38,379 nucleotides of DNA from the IMG/VR virus record IMGVR_UViG_3300028800_000042, positions 1 to 38,379 of that record; one strand, 5' to 3'. Every line of letters starts with the position of its first letter. Position 1 is the stretch's first letter. This stretch comes from a virus. The position numbers and the translations under genes are program-made. Positions 13,179-21,895 of this stretch are shown piece by piece. The notes beneath the pieces were generated by a model. That model searched no databases and had not been told where the DNA came from. It was given only the letters and a program-made list of their open reading frames with translations.

Positions 13179-14426
13179 ATGCCAAATCAATTTCAAACCA
13201 GTCAATACGTACTGGACGAAGTGTTCGTGCGCTTCGTAAACTATTTAAACTACGCGAAAATCGCAAACCGCAACCTTGAAGGCGACTTCAAAGGTCTGAA
13301 ATACGCTACTGGCCAAACAATCAATTATCGCTTGGAAGAAAGATACCTAGGCGGACGCGGCGCTACTGCCGTTAGTGAGGCTCGCGTTCAAGTAATTCGC
13401 CCTCTAACGATTGATACCCAGTTCCATACTATGGTTGAGTTCAACGGTATGGAATTGACCTTTGACCGTGCTAGAGATCAACCATATTTGGATATGATGC
13501 TCAACCCTCGCGCCAAAACACTGGCTAACGATGTTGAGAAATTCATATGCTCTGAACACTTTCAGACTTCCGTTTATCAATTTATCGGTACAGCTGGCGT
13601 GCCAGTTGACTTAAATACCGTTCTTTTGACAGACGCTTATATGACTGAATTGGGCATACCTGAAGATGGTAATCGCTATTTCTCAAATAGCCCTCGCGTA
13701 TCAGCCGGACTTTCTAATAGTTTAAGCACTGTGTTTAACATGACTGTTAACCGCGGCGCTCTGTTAGATGGGTTCATTGGTCACTTAGCTGGTTTTGATT
13801 TCTTCAAAACTAACTTCTTGCGCAGACAAATCGCAGGTCTTGGTCAAGCTGGCGGCTCTCCTCCAACTGGTTTTGTGTTGGCTGGTACAGTCACAAATGG
13901 CCCGATAACTGGTGGAAATACAATTTCTGTCACTGGCTTGGGTCAGGCTCCTGGTGCAGTTGTATTTCATAAAGGGGATTTATTAACACTGGATGCTTCT
14001 AACGGATCATTCATGGTTAACCCTCTGACTTATGATGCGCTAAGCACTCCAGCTCAGTTTGTCGTGACTGCCGATGTTATTTCAACAGGCGGTAGCACAG
14101 CGGATATTCCTGTAAATCCGACTATTGTTATCTCAGGTGCAAGACAGAATATCTCCGCGGCAATCCCAAATGGCGCTCAGATGTTGCTTGTAGCAGATCA
14201 CAACGTGTCTATTGCGTTCCACAATCAAGCTGTGGTTTTCGCAGCTCCTCCAATCAAGGAATTGAAAGGTGGCGTGGATGCAATAACCACTTATAGCGAT
14301 CTCTATAAGTTAGCGATGACTTATTCTCTCGGTGCAGATATCAGGAATTACATTCAGCTTGATCGTTTGGATGTGATTGGTGGTGTCGCAATCAACCCAG
14401 AGTTTGCGGTTATTGTTGTTTCTTAA
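13179..14426 (+). CDS. Major capsid (coat) protein, P22 gp5-like
   Basis: A 415-aa HK97-fold coat protein of the P22 family (430 aa in P22). The N-terminus (MPNQFQTSQYVLDEVFVRF, then L-N-Y-A-K-I-A-N-R-N) and the TGQTINYRLEERY stretch match that family. The glycine- and threonine-rich middle (about 225-330) corresponds to the inserted domain region. I chose the ATG at 13179, not the in-frame TTG upstream, because GAGGG is correctly placed. A strong terminator follows, so coat is probably made in excess over downstream genes. Confidence 0.92.
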   Translation: MPNQFQTSQYVLDEVFVRFVNYLNYAKIANRNLEGDFKGLKYATGQTINYRLEERYLGGRGATAVSEARVQVIRPLTIDTQFHTMVEFNGMELTFDRARDQPYLDMMLNPRAKTLANDVEKFICSEHFQTSVYQFIGTAGVPVDLNTVLLTDAYMTELGIPEDGNRYFSNSPRVSAGLSNSLSTVFNMTVNRGALLDGFIGHLAGFDFFKTNFLRRQIAGLGQAGGSPPTGFVLAGTVTNGPITGGNTISVTGLGQAPGAVVFHKGDLLTLDASNGSFMVNPLTYDALSTPAQFVVTADVISTGGSTADIPVNPTIVISGARQNISAAIPNGAQMLLVADHNVSIAFHNQAVVFAAPPIKELKGGVDAITTYSDLYKLAMTYSLGADIRNYIQLDRLDVIGGVAINPEFAVIVVS

Positions 14427-14441
14427 GTAAAAGACCGAAGG

Positions 14442-14470
14442 CGGCAATCTGTAAAAGGATTGCCGTTTTT
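14442..14470 (+). terminator. Rho-independent terminator after coat gene
   Basis: CGGCAATC pairs with GATTGCCG around an 8-nt loop, followed by TTTTT. It lies 16 bases after the coat stop and before the next gene's AAGGGG site. Partial read-through would set a coat-to-tail ratio. Confidence 0.85.
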
Positions 14471-14483
14471 GTAAGGGGTTAAT

Positions 14484-14711
14484 ATGAATCAGCAAAAATT
14501 ACAGGCTAATGATCAATTTCTTTACTTAGGCCGCTGGGTAAGCCGTAAGAATTTTCGCGCTATGGTTTATTCGGTTGATGAGAAACAGAAATTAGTAAAT
14601 TCATATGATGAATTCAATCGTGCCTTGGAAAGCGGTGAATGGTTTGCTTCGAAAGAATTAGCGAAACCAATTAAAGCAGTCAGGAAGGCAAAAGATGTCA
14701 CAGCCAGTTAA
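14484..14711 (+). CDS. Small hypothetical protein between coat and gp4
   Basis: A 75-aa protein starting MNQQKLQANDQFLYLGRWVS, with a conserved-looking F-R-A-M-V-Y centre and a basic C-terminus. AAGGGG precedes the ATG. Short genes of unknown role are common at this place in podovirus genomes. Its end overlaps the gp4-like gene by 17 bases. Confidence 0.65.
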   Translation: MNQQKLQANDQFLYLGRWVSRKNFRAMVYSVDEKQKLVNSYDEFNRALESGEWFASKELAKPIKAVRKAKDVTAS

Positions 14712-15417
14712 AGAATTCATTTCAGATAGTTATCAACTAATCAGTGCGAGCAGCCCTACGGTGCCATTGCATGGCAACGATACATCTAAAGGCGTGCAGT
14801 TTTTAAATGAGCTAATGGATGCTTACAGCGCAACTGGACTGATGGTGACTATTGCAAGACAGTTAACTTTCTCACTTCCGATTGGTCAACAAGAAATAAC
14901 TTTTGGCAACGCAGATATTGTGCCAACACCTGATGTGATTATAGATGGCCGCTTGGCCAATTTGCAAAATGCTTGGCTTGAATTAGAGGGTGTCACTTAT
15001 CCTTTGATTGATGAGTCGAGAAATGTTTTTTATGCGAGTTATAAATACGATCCTCAAGTAGGATTGCCGCGTTTTGTTATTATTACAAACGAAACTGATT
15101 TAACTCGTATGCGTTTTTATCCAGCAGCTTCACAAGTTTATACGGTGAATGTTTATGGGAAGTTCCAGTTATTTCATGTGACTGAAAATGACACCATGTC
15201 TGGCCTGCCAAGTTATTACATTCGTTATTTGCGTTTTGCCCTGGCGAAAGATTTAGCCTTTTATAAAGGCCGCTCTCAAGCCTGGACAGATAAGCTGGAA
15301 GCTGAGTACAGAGAAGCTAAGCAAGATATGGAATCTGTCAGTAGTGTAAATCTGGACATTGAAACGGAACAAGAATCCTATTTGAATGGTGCATGGCGTG
15401 TGCGGGCAGGTGTCTAA
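14695..15417 (+). CDS. Tail accessory / head-completion protein, P22 gp4-like
   Basis: A 240-aa protein placed where P22 gp4 lies, after coat and before gp10. The pattern fits the P22 tail accessory factor family, which attaches under the portal ring: a helical N-terminus (GVQFLNELMDAYSATGLM), then a beta-rich part (QQEITFGNADI, ITNETDLTRMRFYP), then a helical C-terminus (DKLEAEYREAKQDM). P22 gp4 is 166 aa, so this one is longer. The stop shares a base with the next start. Confidence 0.72.
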   Translation: MSQPVKEFISDSYQLISASSPTVPLHGNDTSKGVQFLNELMDAYSATGLMVTIARQLTFSLPIGQQEITFGNADIVPTPDVIIDGRLANLQNAWLELEGVTYPLIDESRNVFYASYKYDPQVGLPRFVIITNETDLTRMRFYPAASQVYTVNVYGKFQLFHVTENDTMSGLPSYYIRYLRFALAKDLAFYKGRSQAWTDKLEAEYREAKQDMESVSSVNLDIETEQESYLNGAWRVRAGV

Positions 15418-17219
15418 TGCAGGCGCGAGAAGAGCAACCCATAGAATTTCCTATCAGTGGTTACTATGACCAGCAACGGTTTAAGCAGTTTAATCCTTGC
15501 GATACAGCTAATTGGTATATTGTTGAAGATCCCTTAGGAAAGAAAAAATTAGCCATGTACCCGACTATGGGACGCAGGCATGTAAATGTTTTCAGTAATA
15601 ATGTTTTAATTTTTCCAGTTGAACCACGCGGATTATTTCATAGTGTGAATTTCAGCTATGTTGTTTCTGGCGCTTCCATTTTTCGTATTGATAACAATTT
15701 TGATCAGGTTGAGATTAGCCAAGGAAAAGTTGTCACATTGGCTGGCGATGTTTTTTTTGATTATTTAGTCACTCCTACGATTACATTTGCCGTTTTTGTT
15801 GATGGACAGAAAATTTATGTCTATAACGAAAATACTGGCGGTTTCAGTATTATCACTGATTCTAATGCTCCACAAAAGCCAAAATTCGTTGTTGCTTTTG
15901 GCAATAGAATAGCTGTATCGCAGGATGGCAGTTCGCAATTTAATTTATCTGAAATTAATTTAAACGGATCATTATATAATCCTGCTACCGCTTTCACGAT
16001 TAGCGGGCAAGCTGTATTTGCGCAAGAAGCTGGGATTATTCGGCAAATGGGCGTTTTGCATAATACGCTTTATATTTTCACTGATTTCACCACAGGAGTT
16101 TGGTCAAACTCTCCTTCAACATTTTTATCTGTTGGCGGAACGCCAGTTTCATTCCCTTGGAGAAAAAATACCACTTACGATTGGGATTTTGGTATACAAG
16201 ATCCGAAAACATTAAGTATTGGTTTTAGCTTGATTGCATTTGTCGCAAAGAATAGCGAAGGCCTAATACAAGCAATGGTCAGTAGTGGTGATAGGCCGCA
16301 ACGTATTAGCACGCGGGCAATTGATATTTTATTTCAACGGAATATTCGCCAGGGTGTTATTGGCGATACTAGCCCATTTTTAAACGGTAGGGCTGATGGA
16401 TTCTTGTATCAATGGGAAAATACTATTTTCTATCGTTTATCAGCGGGTACCTATACTGATAATGGAATTTTGGATATTGAAGATCAAGCTAATAGTATTG
16501 AATACAATTTTGAAACTGAAACCTGGCACCGTGTCATTGAAAAAAATGGCGAAAGAAATCGCATACAGAAACACACCTTCTATAATAATACTCATCTAGT
16601 TTCTGTGACGGGTGATAATACTGTTTATGAAATGTCTGGTCAGTTTTACGACAATGAAATTAGAAACCCTCTACAACTTGATGCGCAAGCTGCTGATGCT
16701 TATCTGCGTGTTCCATTTAGATATGAGCGCGTAACCCAGATTATTTCGCAAAGTGATTACAGCGAGTTTATTACGCAATGGGTGCAGATTGATTTTGTCT
16801 GGGGTGAGAATTTTGCTCTGTTTTCAGAATCGCCTTTTGCAAATGCTCAGTTTTTAATCGCTGAAGATTTGGGAGCCGATGGCGAGCCAATTTACTTAAC
16901 CGCTGAAGACGACGGAAGTGGAAATACTGTTTTCCTTTTGGCTGAAGACGGTAACATTGTTGAGTTAGATGAAAATGTGTACAACAAAATATTTAATCCT
17001 CATATCGAGCTTTACTGGTCAGATGATGGCGGTGTGTCTTTCTATCCTGCGGACGTCCGGGAATTTAGCCGATTGGGTGTTTATGAATGGCGTATGCGCT
17101 GGTATCAGCTCGGAGCATCTAGGAATCGCTGTTATAAACTGGTCTGTGTCAGCCCTTCGCCAATCGTGGTTTTGGGCGGTATAATGATGATTCAGAGGGC
17201 TAGCGGTGGAGCTTGTTAA
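15417..17219 (+). CDS. Tail hub / DNA stabilisation protein, P22 gp10-like
   Basis: A 600-aa, beta-rich protein likely to be the hexameric plug below gp4 that keeps packaged DNA inside. The C-terminal pattern (WSDDGGVSF, then R-L-G-V-Y-E-W-R, then R-W-Y-Q-L-G-A-S-R) matches P22 gp10 and related beta-propeller tail proteins. P22 gp10 is 472 aa; the extra length includes an acidic insert near residues 485-520. That insert has internal repeats of an A-E-D motif (FLIAEDLG, YLTAEDDG, FLLAEDG). I chose the ATG at 15417 because it shares a base with the gp4 stop. Confidence 0.78.
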   Translation: MQAREEQPIEFPISGYYDQQRFKQFNPCDTANWYIVEDPLGKKKLAMYPTMGRRHVNVFSNNVLIFPVEPRGLFHSVNFSYVVSGASIFRIDNNFDQVEISQGKVVTLAGDVFFDYLVTPTITFAVFVDGQKIYVYNENTGGFSIITDSNAPQKPKFVVAFGNRIAVSQDGSSQFNLSEINLNGSLYNPATAFTISGQAVFAQEAGIIRQMGVLHNTLYIFTDFTTGVWSNSPSTFLSVGGTPVSFPWRKNTTYDWDFGIQDPKTLSIGFSLIAFVAKNSEGLIQAMVSSGDRPQRISTRAIDILFQRNIRQGVIGDTSPFLNGRADGFLYQWENTIFYRLSAGTYTDNGILDIEDQANSIEYNFETETWHRVIEKNGERNRIQKHTFYNNTHLVSVTGDNTVYEMSGQFYDNEIRNPLQLDAQAADAYLRVPFRYERVTQIISQSDYSEFITQWVQIDFVWGENFALFSESPFANAQFLIAEDLGADGEPIYLTAEDDGSGNTVFLLAEDGNIVELDENVYNKIFNPHIELYWSDDGGVSFYPADVREFSRLGVYEWRMRWYQLGASRNRCYKLVCVSPSPIVVLGGIMMIQRASGGAC

Positions 17220-17478
17220 CCTTAAGAAAATGGAATTGCAAAATCTTGATCAATGGTTTGCCACATTAGTGGATACCCTTAATTATGATATTGGCTTAAT
17301 TAACGGAGCGGTCGGAAGCCTTACTAAGAATTTGACCACGGTAGATACAGCTCCGATTCAATATTTAAAGGAATCATTGAATAAGTTAATAATCGATCTT
17401 AATGAAAGTTTTGAAGTAATAGGCGATACATTCGATTCATTGGATGAACGAATCACAGCTTTGGAGGAGGGCGCGTAA
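17206..17478 (+). CDS. Small coiled-coil tail protein (gp26 position)
   Basis: A 90-aa protein starting at a GTG preceded by AGAGGG; a downstream ATG at 17230 lacks a well-placed site. The C-terminal third (IGDTFDSLDERITALEEGA) has coiled-coil heptads. Its place after gp10 is that of the P22 tail needle gp26, but it is much shorter than the 233-aa needle, so it may be a stub needle, a fibre adaptor or unrelated. Confidence 0.6.
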   Translation: MELVNLKKMELQNLDQWFATLVDTLNYDIGLINGAVGSLTKNLTTVDTAPIQYLKESLNKLIIDLNESFEVIGDTFDSLDERITALEEGA

Positions 17479-18110
17479 TGGGCTTAGGCATGGAATCAGC
17501 AGCAGGTTTCCCAGGGATTGGGTCAGCCTTCAAGCAATTTAATAGCTTTTTGCATCCTGAGAAGGGCTACGAAAAGGCAATGAAGATGATGGAGCGCTTC
17601 TGGCAAGAGGCGTTGGGCTTTCAAAAACCTTACATGGAAGCTGGCAACCGTCAGCTGCCTATCTTAACTGGCGCTCAAAGCGAGTTAATGGATCCTACCA
17701 AGATGCTTGGTAAGTGGATGGAAAGCTATGAAACATCCCCATATGCTATGCGTTCGATGGATAATGCCAAGGCTAGCGGCATGGACGCAGCAAGTAGCAT
17801 GGGCTTGAATGGCAGTAACGCTGCTATCTCGAATATTCAAAATTCCTCTTCCGATATCATGAACAAAGATCGTCAAGGTTTTTTGGATGACTTGATGAAC
17901 AAGTATATGAAGGGCGTTGGGATTGGTCAAAACATATACAATACTGGTGCTAGTACGGCTAGCAATCTTGGCTCGCAAGCTATGCAGATGGGTGAAAATA
18001 TGGCTGGTGGCGCGTTTGGCAAACAGAATGCTCCTGGCCAGCAATTTGAAAAAATCATGGCAATGATGATGAAAATGTTCGGCGGCATGATGGGTGGAGG
18101 GGCAGCCTAA
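17478..18110 (+). CDS. Ejection/DNA-transfer protein, gp7 position
   Basis: A 210-aa alanine-, glycine- and methionine-rich protein with a central GMDAASSMGLNGSNAAISNI block and a DLMNKYMKGVGIGQNIYNTG block. These are typical of small internal virion proteins of P22-like and related podoviruses. It lies first in the group of three genes where P22 has gp7, gp20 and gp16, whose products are ejected into the cell. The methionine-rich C-terminus (MMMKMFGGMMGGG) is unusual. GGAGGG precedes the ATG. Confidence 0.6.
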   Translation: MGLGMESAAGFPGIGSAFKQFNSFLHPEKGYEKAMKMMERFWQEALGFQKPYMEAGNRQLPILTGAQSELMDPTKMLGKWMESYETSPYAMRSMDNAKASGMDAASSMGLNGSNAAISNIQNSSSDIMNKDRQGFLDDLMNKYMKGVGIGQNIYNTGASTASNLGSQAMQMGENMAGGAFGKQNAPGQQFEKIMAMMMKMFGGMMGGGAA

Positions 18111-19204
18111 TGGGAGTTTTTGGAGCGATTCCATTACCAAACCCAAATAGCAATGAAGTCTTCAAAGACGTCATGGATTATTTGGAGCAAATTCGCGAAC
18201 GTAAGGCTAAGCAGCCTTTGCGAGATGCTCAAGCAAAAAGAGAAGCTGCTCTGGCAGAATTGCCTTTTGCTGGACATCAGATACCAGGCGCAGCGGGTGA
18301 AGCGCTTGGCCTTGAAATGGTTCGCTCGCAATATGGCGAAGATAGTCCGCAATATAAAATGGCTAAGCAGCATTTTGATTTAAAAGAAGCTCGAGATCGT
18401 CAAACAATGGCTTATCAAGAATCTTTGATTAATTCTCAGCCAAAAAGATATGCTACTAATGAAGCAAAAACCGAACAAGAATTAAGAGAGGTGAGACAGG
18501 GAAAAGTTCCTGGTTCTACTCTTGGCGGTCGAGAAGGAGAAGATTTATCACCTCAAGATCAGAAAAGATTGGTTAATCAATACGGTTTATCTGTATTGAA
18601 AAAACTATCTGATCCTAAAACACGTCAGCAAGCACTTTTTGCCGTGAATATGGAAAAAACATTAGATAAGTTAGATGTGGATGCCTTAACAAGTTATTCT
18701 GGGGCTGAAGGTTTTACACAGTTAATAAGTGAAAATGCAAAATCAATAAAAGGTAATCCTTCAGAAAAATTTCTTAAATATCAGAAGGCAATGACAGCGG
18801 CGGAAATTTTAGCTAAGCAAGTAAGGCAATTTTATGGGGCTTCTATTACTCCGCAGGTAGATAAAGATTTAAGAAAATTAACAAATCCAACTAATTGGCT
18901 AGTAAGTCCTAAAGTAGCTAAAGAAAAATTTAATCAGTTTAAAGAAATTTTGGAAACTGAAAAACATACTATTTTCCAAGCATTGAAAACGCCAGAAGCT
19001 TATGAAGAAGGGAGTGAAGAAACAGGGACAGAAGAGTCAACCAGTACTACTCCCCCCGTCAGTAATATTGAAGCTGGAAAGATGACTATTATTGATTCAA
19101 CTGGTAAAGAACATGTTATTTGGAGAGATAAATTAGATGAAGCTCGTAAACGCGATCCTGGATTGAAAGTTAAAAAGGAGAGCTTTAATGCAGCGAAAAT
19201 TTGA
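18110..19204 (+). CDS. Ejection protein, gp20 position
   Basis: A 364-aa helical protein starting MGVFGAIPLPNPNSNEVFKD. It has charged, amphipathic helices and a long polar linker near residues 300-325 that is rich in glutamate, threonine and serine. No enzymatic motif is visible. By position and composition it is the second ejection protein. Its end overlaps the next gene by 17 bases. Confidence 0.55.
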   Translation: MGVFGAIPLPNPNSNEVFKDVMDYLEQIRERKAKQPLRDAQAKREAALAELPFAGHQIPGAAGEALGLEMVRSQYGEDSPQYKMAKQHFDLKEARDRQTMAYQESLINSQPKRYATNEAKTEQELREVRQGKVPGSTLGGREGEDLSPQDQKRLVNQYGLSVLKKLSDPKTRQQALFAVNMEKTLDKLDVDALTSYSGAEGFTQLISENAKSIKGNPSEKFLKYQKAMTAAEILAKQVRQFYGASITPQVDKDLRKLTNPTNWLVSPKVAKEKFNQFKEILETEKHTIFQALKTPEAYEEGSEETGTEESTSTTPPVSNIEAGKMTIIDSTGKEHVIWRDKLDEARKRDPGLKVKKESFNAAKI

Positions 19205-21893
19205 TTTTTCTGATTTAAATGAGGAAGAAAAAGAAAAGCCTAAAACTCAGGCTACTCAGTTTGATTTTTCTGATTTAAATCAAGATAAAGAAAAAACGTC
19301 TGCAAAAGAAAAAGAACCTTCTTTTTTATCGAGAGTAATCAGTAATACTCCCCAAGCTAAAATTGCAAAGGCTGGCGGCATTCTTGGTGGCGATATTTTA
19401 GAAGCTGTTAAGAATGGCGCATTAACCGCCGCAGCTGGCGCCCCTGATGTTCCTGAGCAAATCATGAATGAGCCAGGTAGATTTGGAAAAAACGTCGGTC
19501 GTGGTTTTATAGGGCTTACTAAAAAACTTTTGAATGTTCCTCATGGGATGCCTGAATTTTTAGCTCATCTTGGTCTAGCTCCAGAAGAAGGAGCAAAGAA
19601 GGTTGGTTCTTATATTCCAGAATTTGAAGAGAAAGAAGATATTAAACAGTTTTATGGAAAGCCAATCTCTGAAGCGGATAAGCTGGTTACTGGTCTTCTG
19701 GAAAATGCTGATTTTATAATCCCTGGCGCAAAGGCTATATTAAAATCGGGTAGAAATGCGACTGGCTCAATTGCAAAGGTTGAAGCGCTTAAGAGCCAAC
19801 TGGAAGGGAAATCATCAAATTTAGAATCTGCTAAGACTGCCGAACAAGAAGTTCAATTTGAAGCTGGCTCTGAAGCTGGGGCGAAAACTGCTGAGTCTTT
19901 ACAGTACAAACGAAAGCAAGCTGAAATGAAGTTGAATCGTTTGAATGAGATGAAGGAAAATCCTGAAGTATCACCTGAACAACTTTCTCAGGCTGAAGAA
20001 GCCTATGCGCAATCAAATTCAGATTTCTTGACTGCTAAAGCTCAGGCAAAGGGGAAATTCGGGGTCAATTCTGAATATTCTCTTCAGGATCGTTTGAACA
20101 CGGCTAAGACGCAATTATCTGATTTGCAGAAATCAGTAGAAGAACATCCGCCAACCACTGAAGAAGAAATCCTCAAATATCAGGAAGAATCACAAAGAGC
20201 TAATGCGGAATATACTGAAGCGAAAAATGCTGCTGAGCAGACTGTAAAAAGTTCAAACCCTAATTCATTGCAATATAAAATCAATGAACTTGATTCTAAT
20301 TTGGCCAAAACTGATGAAGAGATTGCGAAGTTAAATAAAACGAAAGCGCCTAATATTGAAGAAAGTAAAACCGCGCTGGAAAATGCCACAAAAACGCATC
20401 AAGAAGCTGTAAAAATAAATGATCAAGTCGATCATGAAGTTGGCAACTTTCTTAAGAAAGGAGACGAGCATGATGTCGATGTCGCTCGTAGAGCTAAAGA
20501 AAAACTTGAAGCGAACTCAAAAGATATTGGAAAAGCTTTAAATACTTTTAAAGCTAATTTAGAAGGCAAAAATATTGTCATTGATAATACTGCCGATGTG
20601 AAAAGATTAACTGATGATTTCAATAAACTTATTCAGGAATCAGAGGGAAATATAAAAACTCCTGAAATCCAAGAAGCGGGAAAAAAACTTCTTGAAGCAT
20701 CTAAAAAAGAAATTATTCCAGCTAAGGATTTTGTTTCCATGTATCAAGCTGTTGGCCAATATGTTAGAGAAGCCAATAAAAAGGCTTATAAGGTTGGGCG
20801 GTCTGAAGAAGAGCATAAACTTTGGAAGGCGAGAGCAGATGAAGCTGAAATTAAACTGGATGAGATAGAAAAAGTTTTGGAATCCAATCTTGGCAAAGAA
20901 GAATGGGCGCAATTCCAGAAAGATCGTGGAAGATGGCGAACTGAGCAAGTTCCCTTATATGGCGAACCACTTTATTGGCAAATAATGAACAAAGAACGCT
21001 TATCGTCAACTAATATGATGGGCGAGCTTCGCGGTGGCAAAAAAGGTTCTGGCCTAGAAATTATTCGCAATACGATTATGAATGATCCTGAATCGGTTAA
21101 AAATGTCATCGGGCAGAAATTCGAAGCACAGAATGGCTCAGGAAAAGTTTATAACCCTAACAAGCAAATGCAGGGTTGGATAGATCGTTTGCCTGAATTA
21201 AAAACATACATTGGCCAGAAAGCAGAGGCTCAGGGTGCCGCAGCTAAAGCTGAAAATGCCATGAGTGAAGTTAAATCTAAACATGCTGAAACTGAAAAGC
21301 AGCATAAAGTCGCTGAACAGGCAAAAATAGACAAAGAGAAAAAAGAAACCGAAAGGGCTGAGAAGGAAAAGAAACGCAACCTATTAGAGAAATTCAAGGA
21401 AGAGGTTGAAACAAAGAAAGCTAAAGCCGTTGAAGCTGAAAAAATAGCAAAAGAGAAAGCCGAACAGGTTAAAGAAAAAACCAAGATTACAGATCAAATT
21501 AAGGAGTTTGAAAATAAAATTCCTGAAATGGAAAAGCATTTAGATACTATTAAACAGACTGAAATTGTTAAGCTTAAGAGTGAAAAAAATCTGAAAGAAA
21601 CTCGCGAAAAGAAATCGCATGATGAAAAAGTTAAACAAAAATTGATGGATAACAAAAAGGATTTACAGGAAACCATTAAAAATGCTGATAAATATATTCC
21701 TAAATTGCGTGAAGCAAAAAGAAATACAAAATTGGCAGCCGAAGAAGTTAAACAGATAGAAAAAGCTTTGAAAAAAGCTGAAGCCATTAAGGCGAAATCA
21801 TGGAAGAAGTTAATTATTGTTGGTGGTTTATTATCAAGTTATGCAGGTGTGAAGAGTATTTATAATAAATCCATTCAACTGTTGGGAGACTGA
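19188..21893 (+). CDS. Large internal virion / ejection protein, gp16 position
   Basis: A 901-aa protein. The N-terminus has two copies of FDFSDLN about 24 residues apart. A glycine/alanine-rich, moderately hydrophobic part (about 55-200) follows. Most of residues 190-870 are very charged coiled-coil helices with many Lys, Glu and Ala. Near the C-terminus LIIVGGLLSSYAGV is a possible membrane helix. P22 gp16 is 609 aa, so this is larger. It probably forms or extends the channel through the cell envelope during DNA entry. A soluble-lytic-transglycosylase motif was not seen. Confidence 0.6.
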   Translation: MQRKFDFSDLNEEEKEKPKTQATQFDFSDLNQDKEKTSAKEKEPSFLSRVISNTPQAKIAKAGGILGGDILEAVKNGALTAAAGAPDVPEQIMNEPGRFGKNVGRGFIGLTKKLLNVPHGMPEFLAHLGLAPEEGAKKVGSYIPEFEEKEDIKQFYGKPISEADKLVTGLLENADFIIPGAKAILKSGRNATGSIAKVEALKSQLEGKSSNLESAKTAEQEVQFEAGSEAGAKTAESLQYKRKQAEMKLNRLNEMKENPEVSPEQLSQAEEAYAQSNSDFLTAKAQAKGKFGVNSEYSLQDRLNTAKTQLSDLQKSVEEHPPTTEEEILKYQEESQRANAEYTEAKNAAEQTVKSSNPNSLQYKINELDSNLAKTDEEIAKLNKTKAPNIEESKTALENATKTHQEAVKINDQVDHEVGNFLKKGDEHDVDVARRAKEKLEANSKDIGKALNTFKANLEGKNIVIDNTADVKRLTDDFNKLIQESEGNIKTPEIQEAGKKLLEASKKEIIPAKDFVSMYQAVGQYVREANKKAYKVGRSEEEHKLWKARADEAEIKLDEIEKVLESNLGKEEWAQFQKDRGRWRTEQVPLYGEPLYWQIMNKERLSSTNMMGELRGGKKGSGLEIIRNTIMNDPESVKNVIGQKFEAQNGSGKVYNPNKQMQGWIDRLPELKTYIGQKAEAQGAAAKAENAMSEVKSKHAETEKQHKVAEQAKIDKEKKETERAEKEKKRNLLEKFKEEVETKKAKAVEAEKIAKEKAEQVKEKTKITDQIKEFENKIPEMEKHLDTIKQTEIVKLKSEKNLKETREKKSHDEKVKQKLMDNKKDLQETIKNADKYIPKLREAKRNTKLAAEEVKQIEKALKKAEAIKAKSWKKLIIVGGLLSSYAGVKSIYNKSIQLLGD

Positions 21894-21895
21894 TT

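Noticed and set aside
20640-21787. Long hydrophobic minus-strand frames inside the 901-aa gene
   Set aside because: They arise because Lys/Glu-rich codons read as Phe/Ser/Leu on the other strand; there is no start signal and they are shadows.
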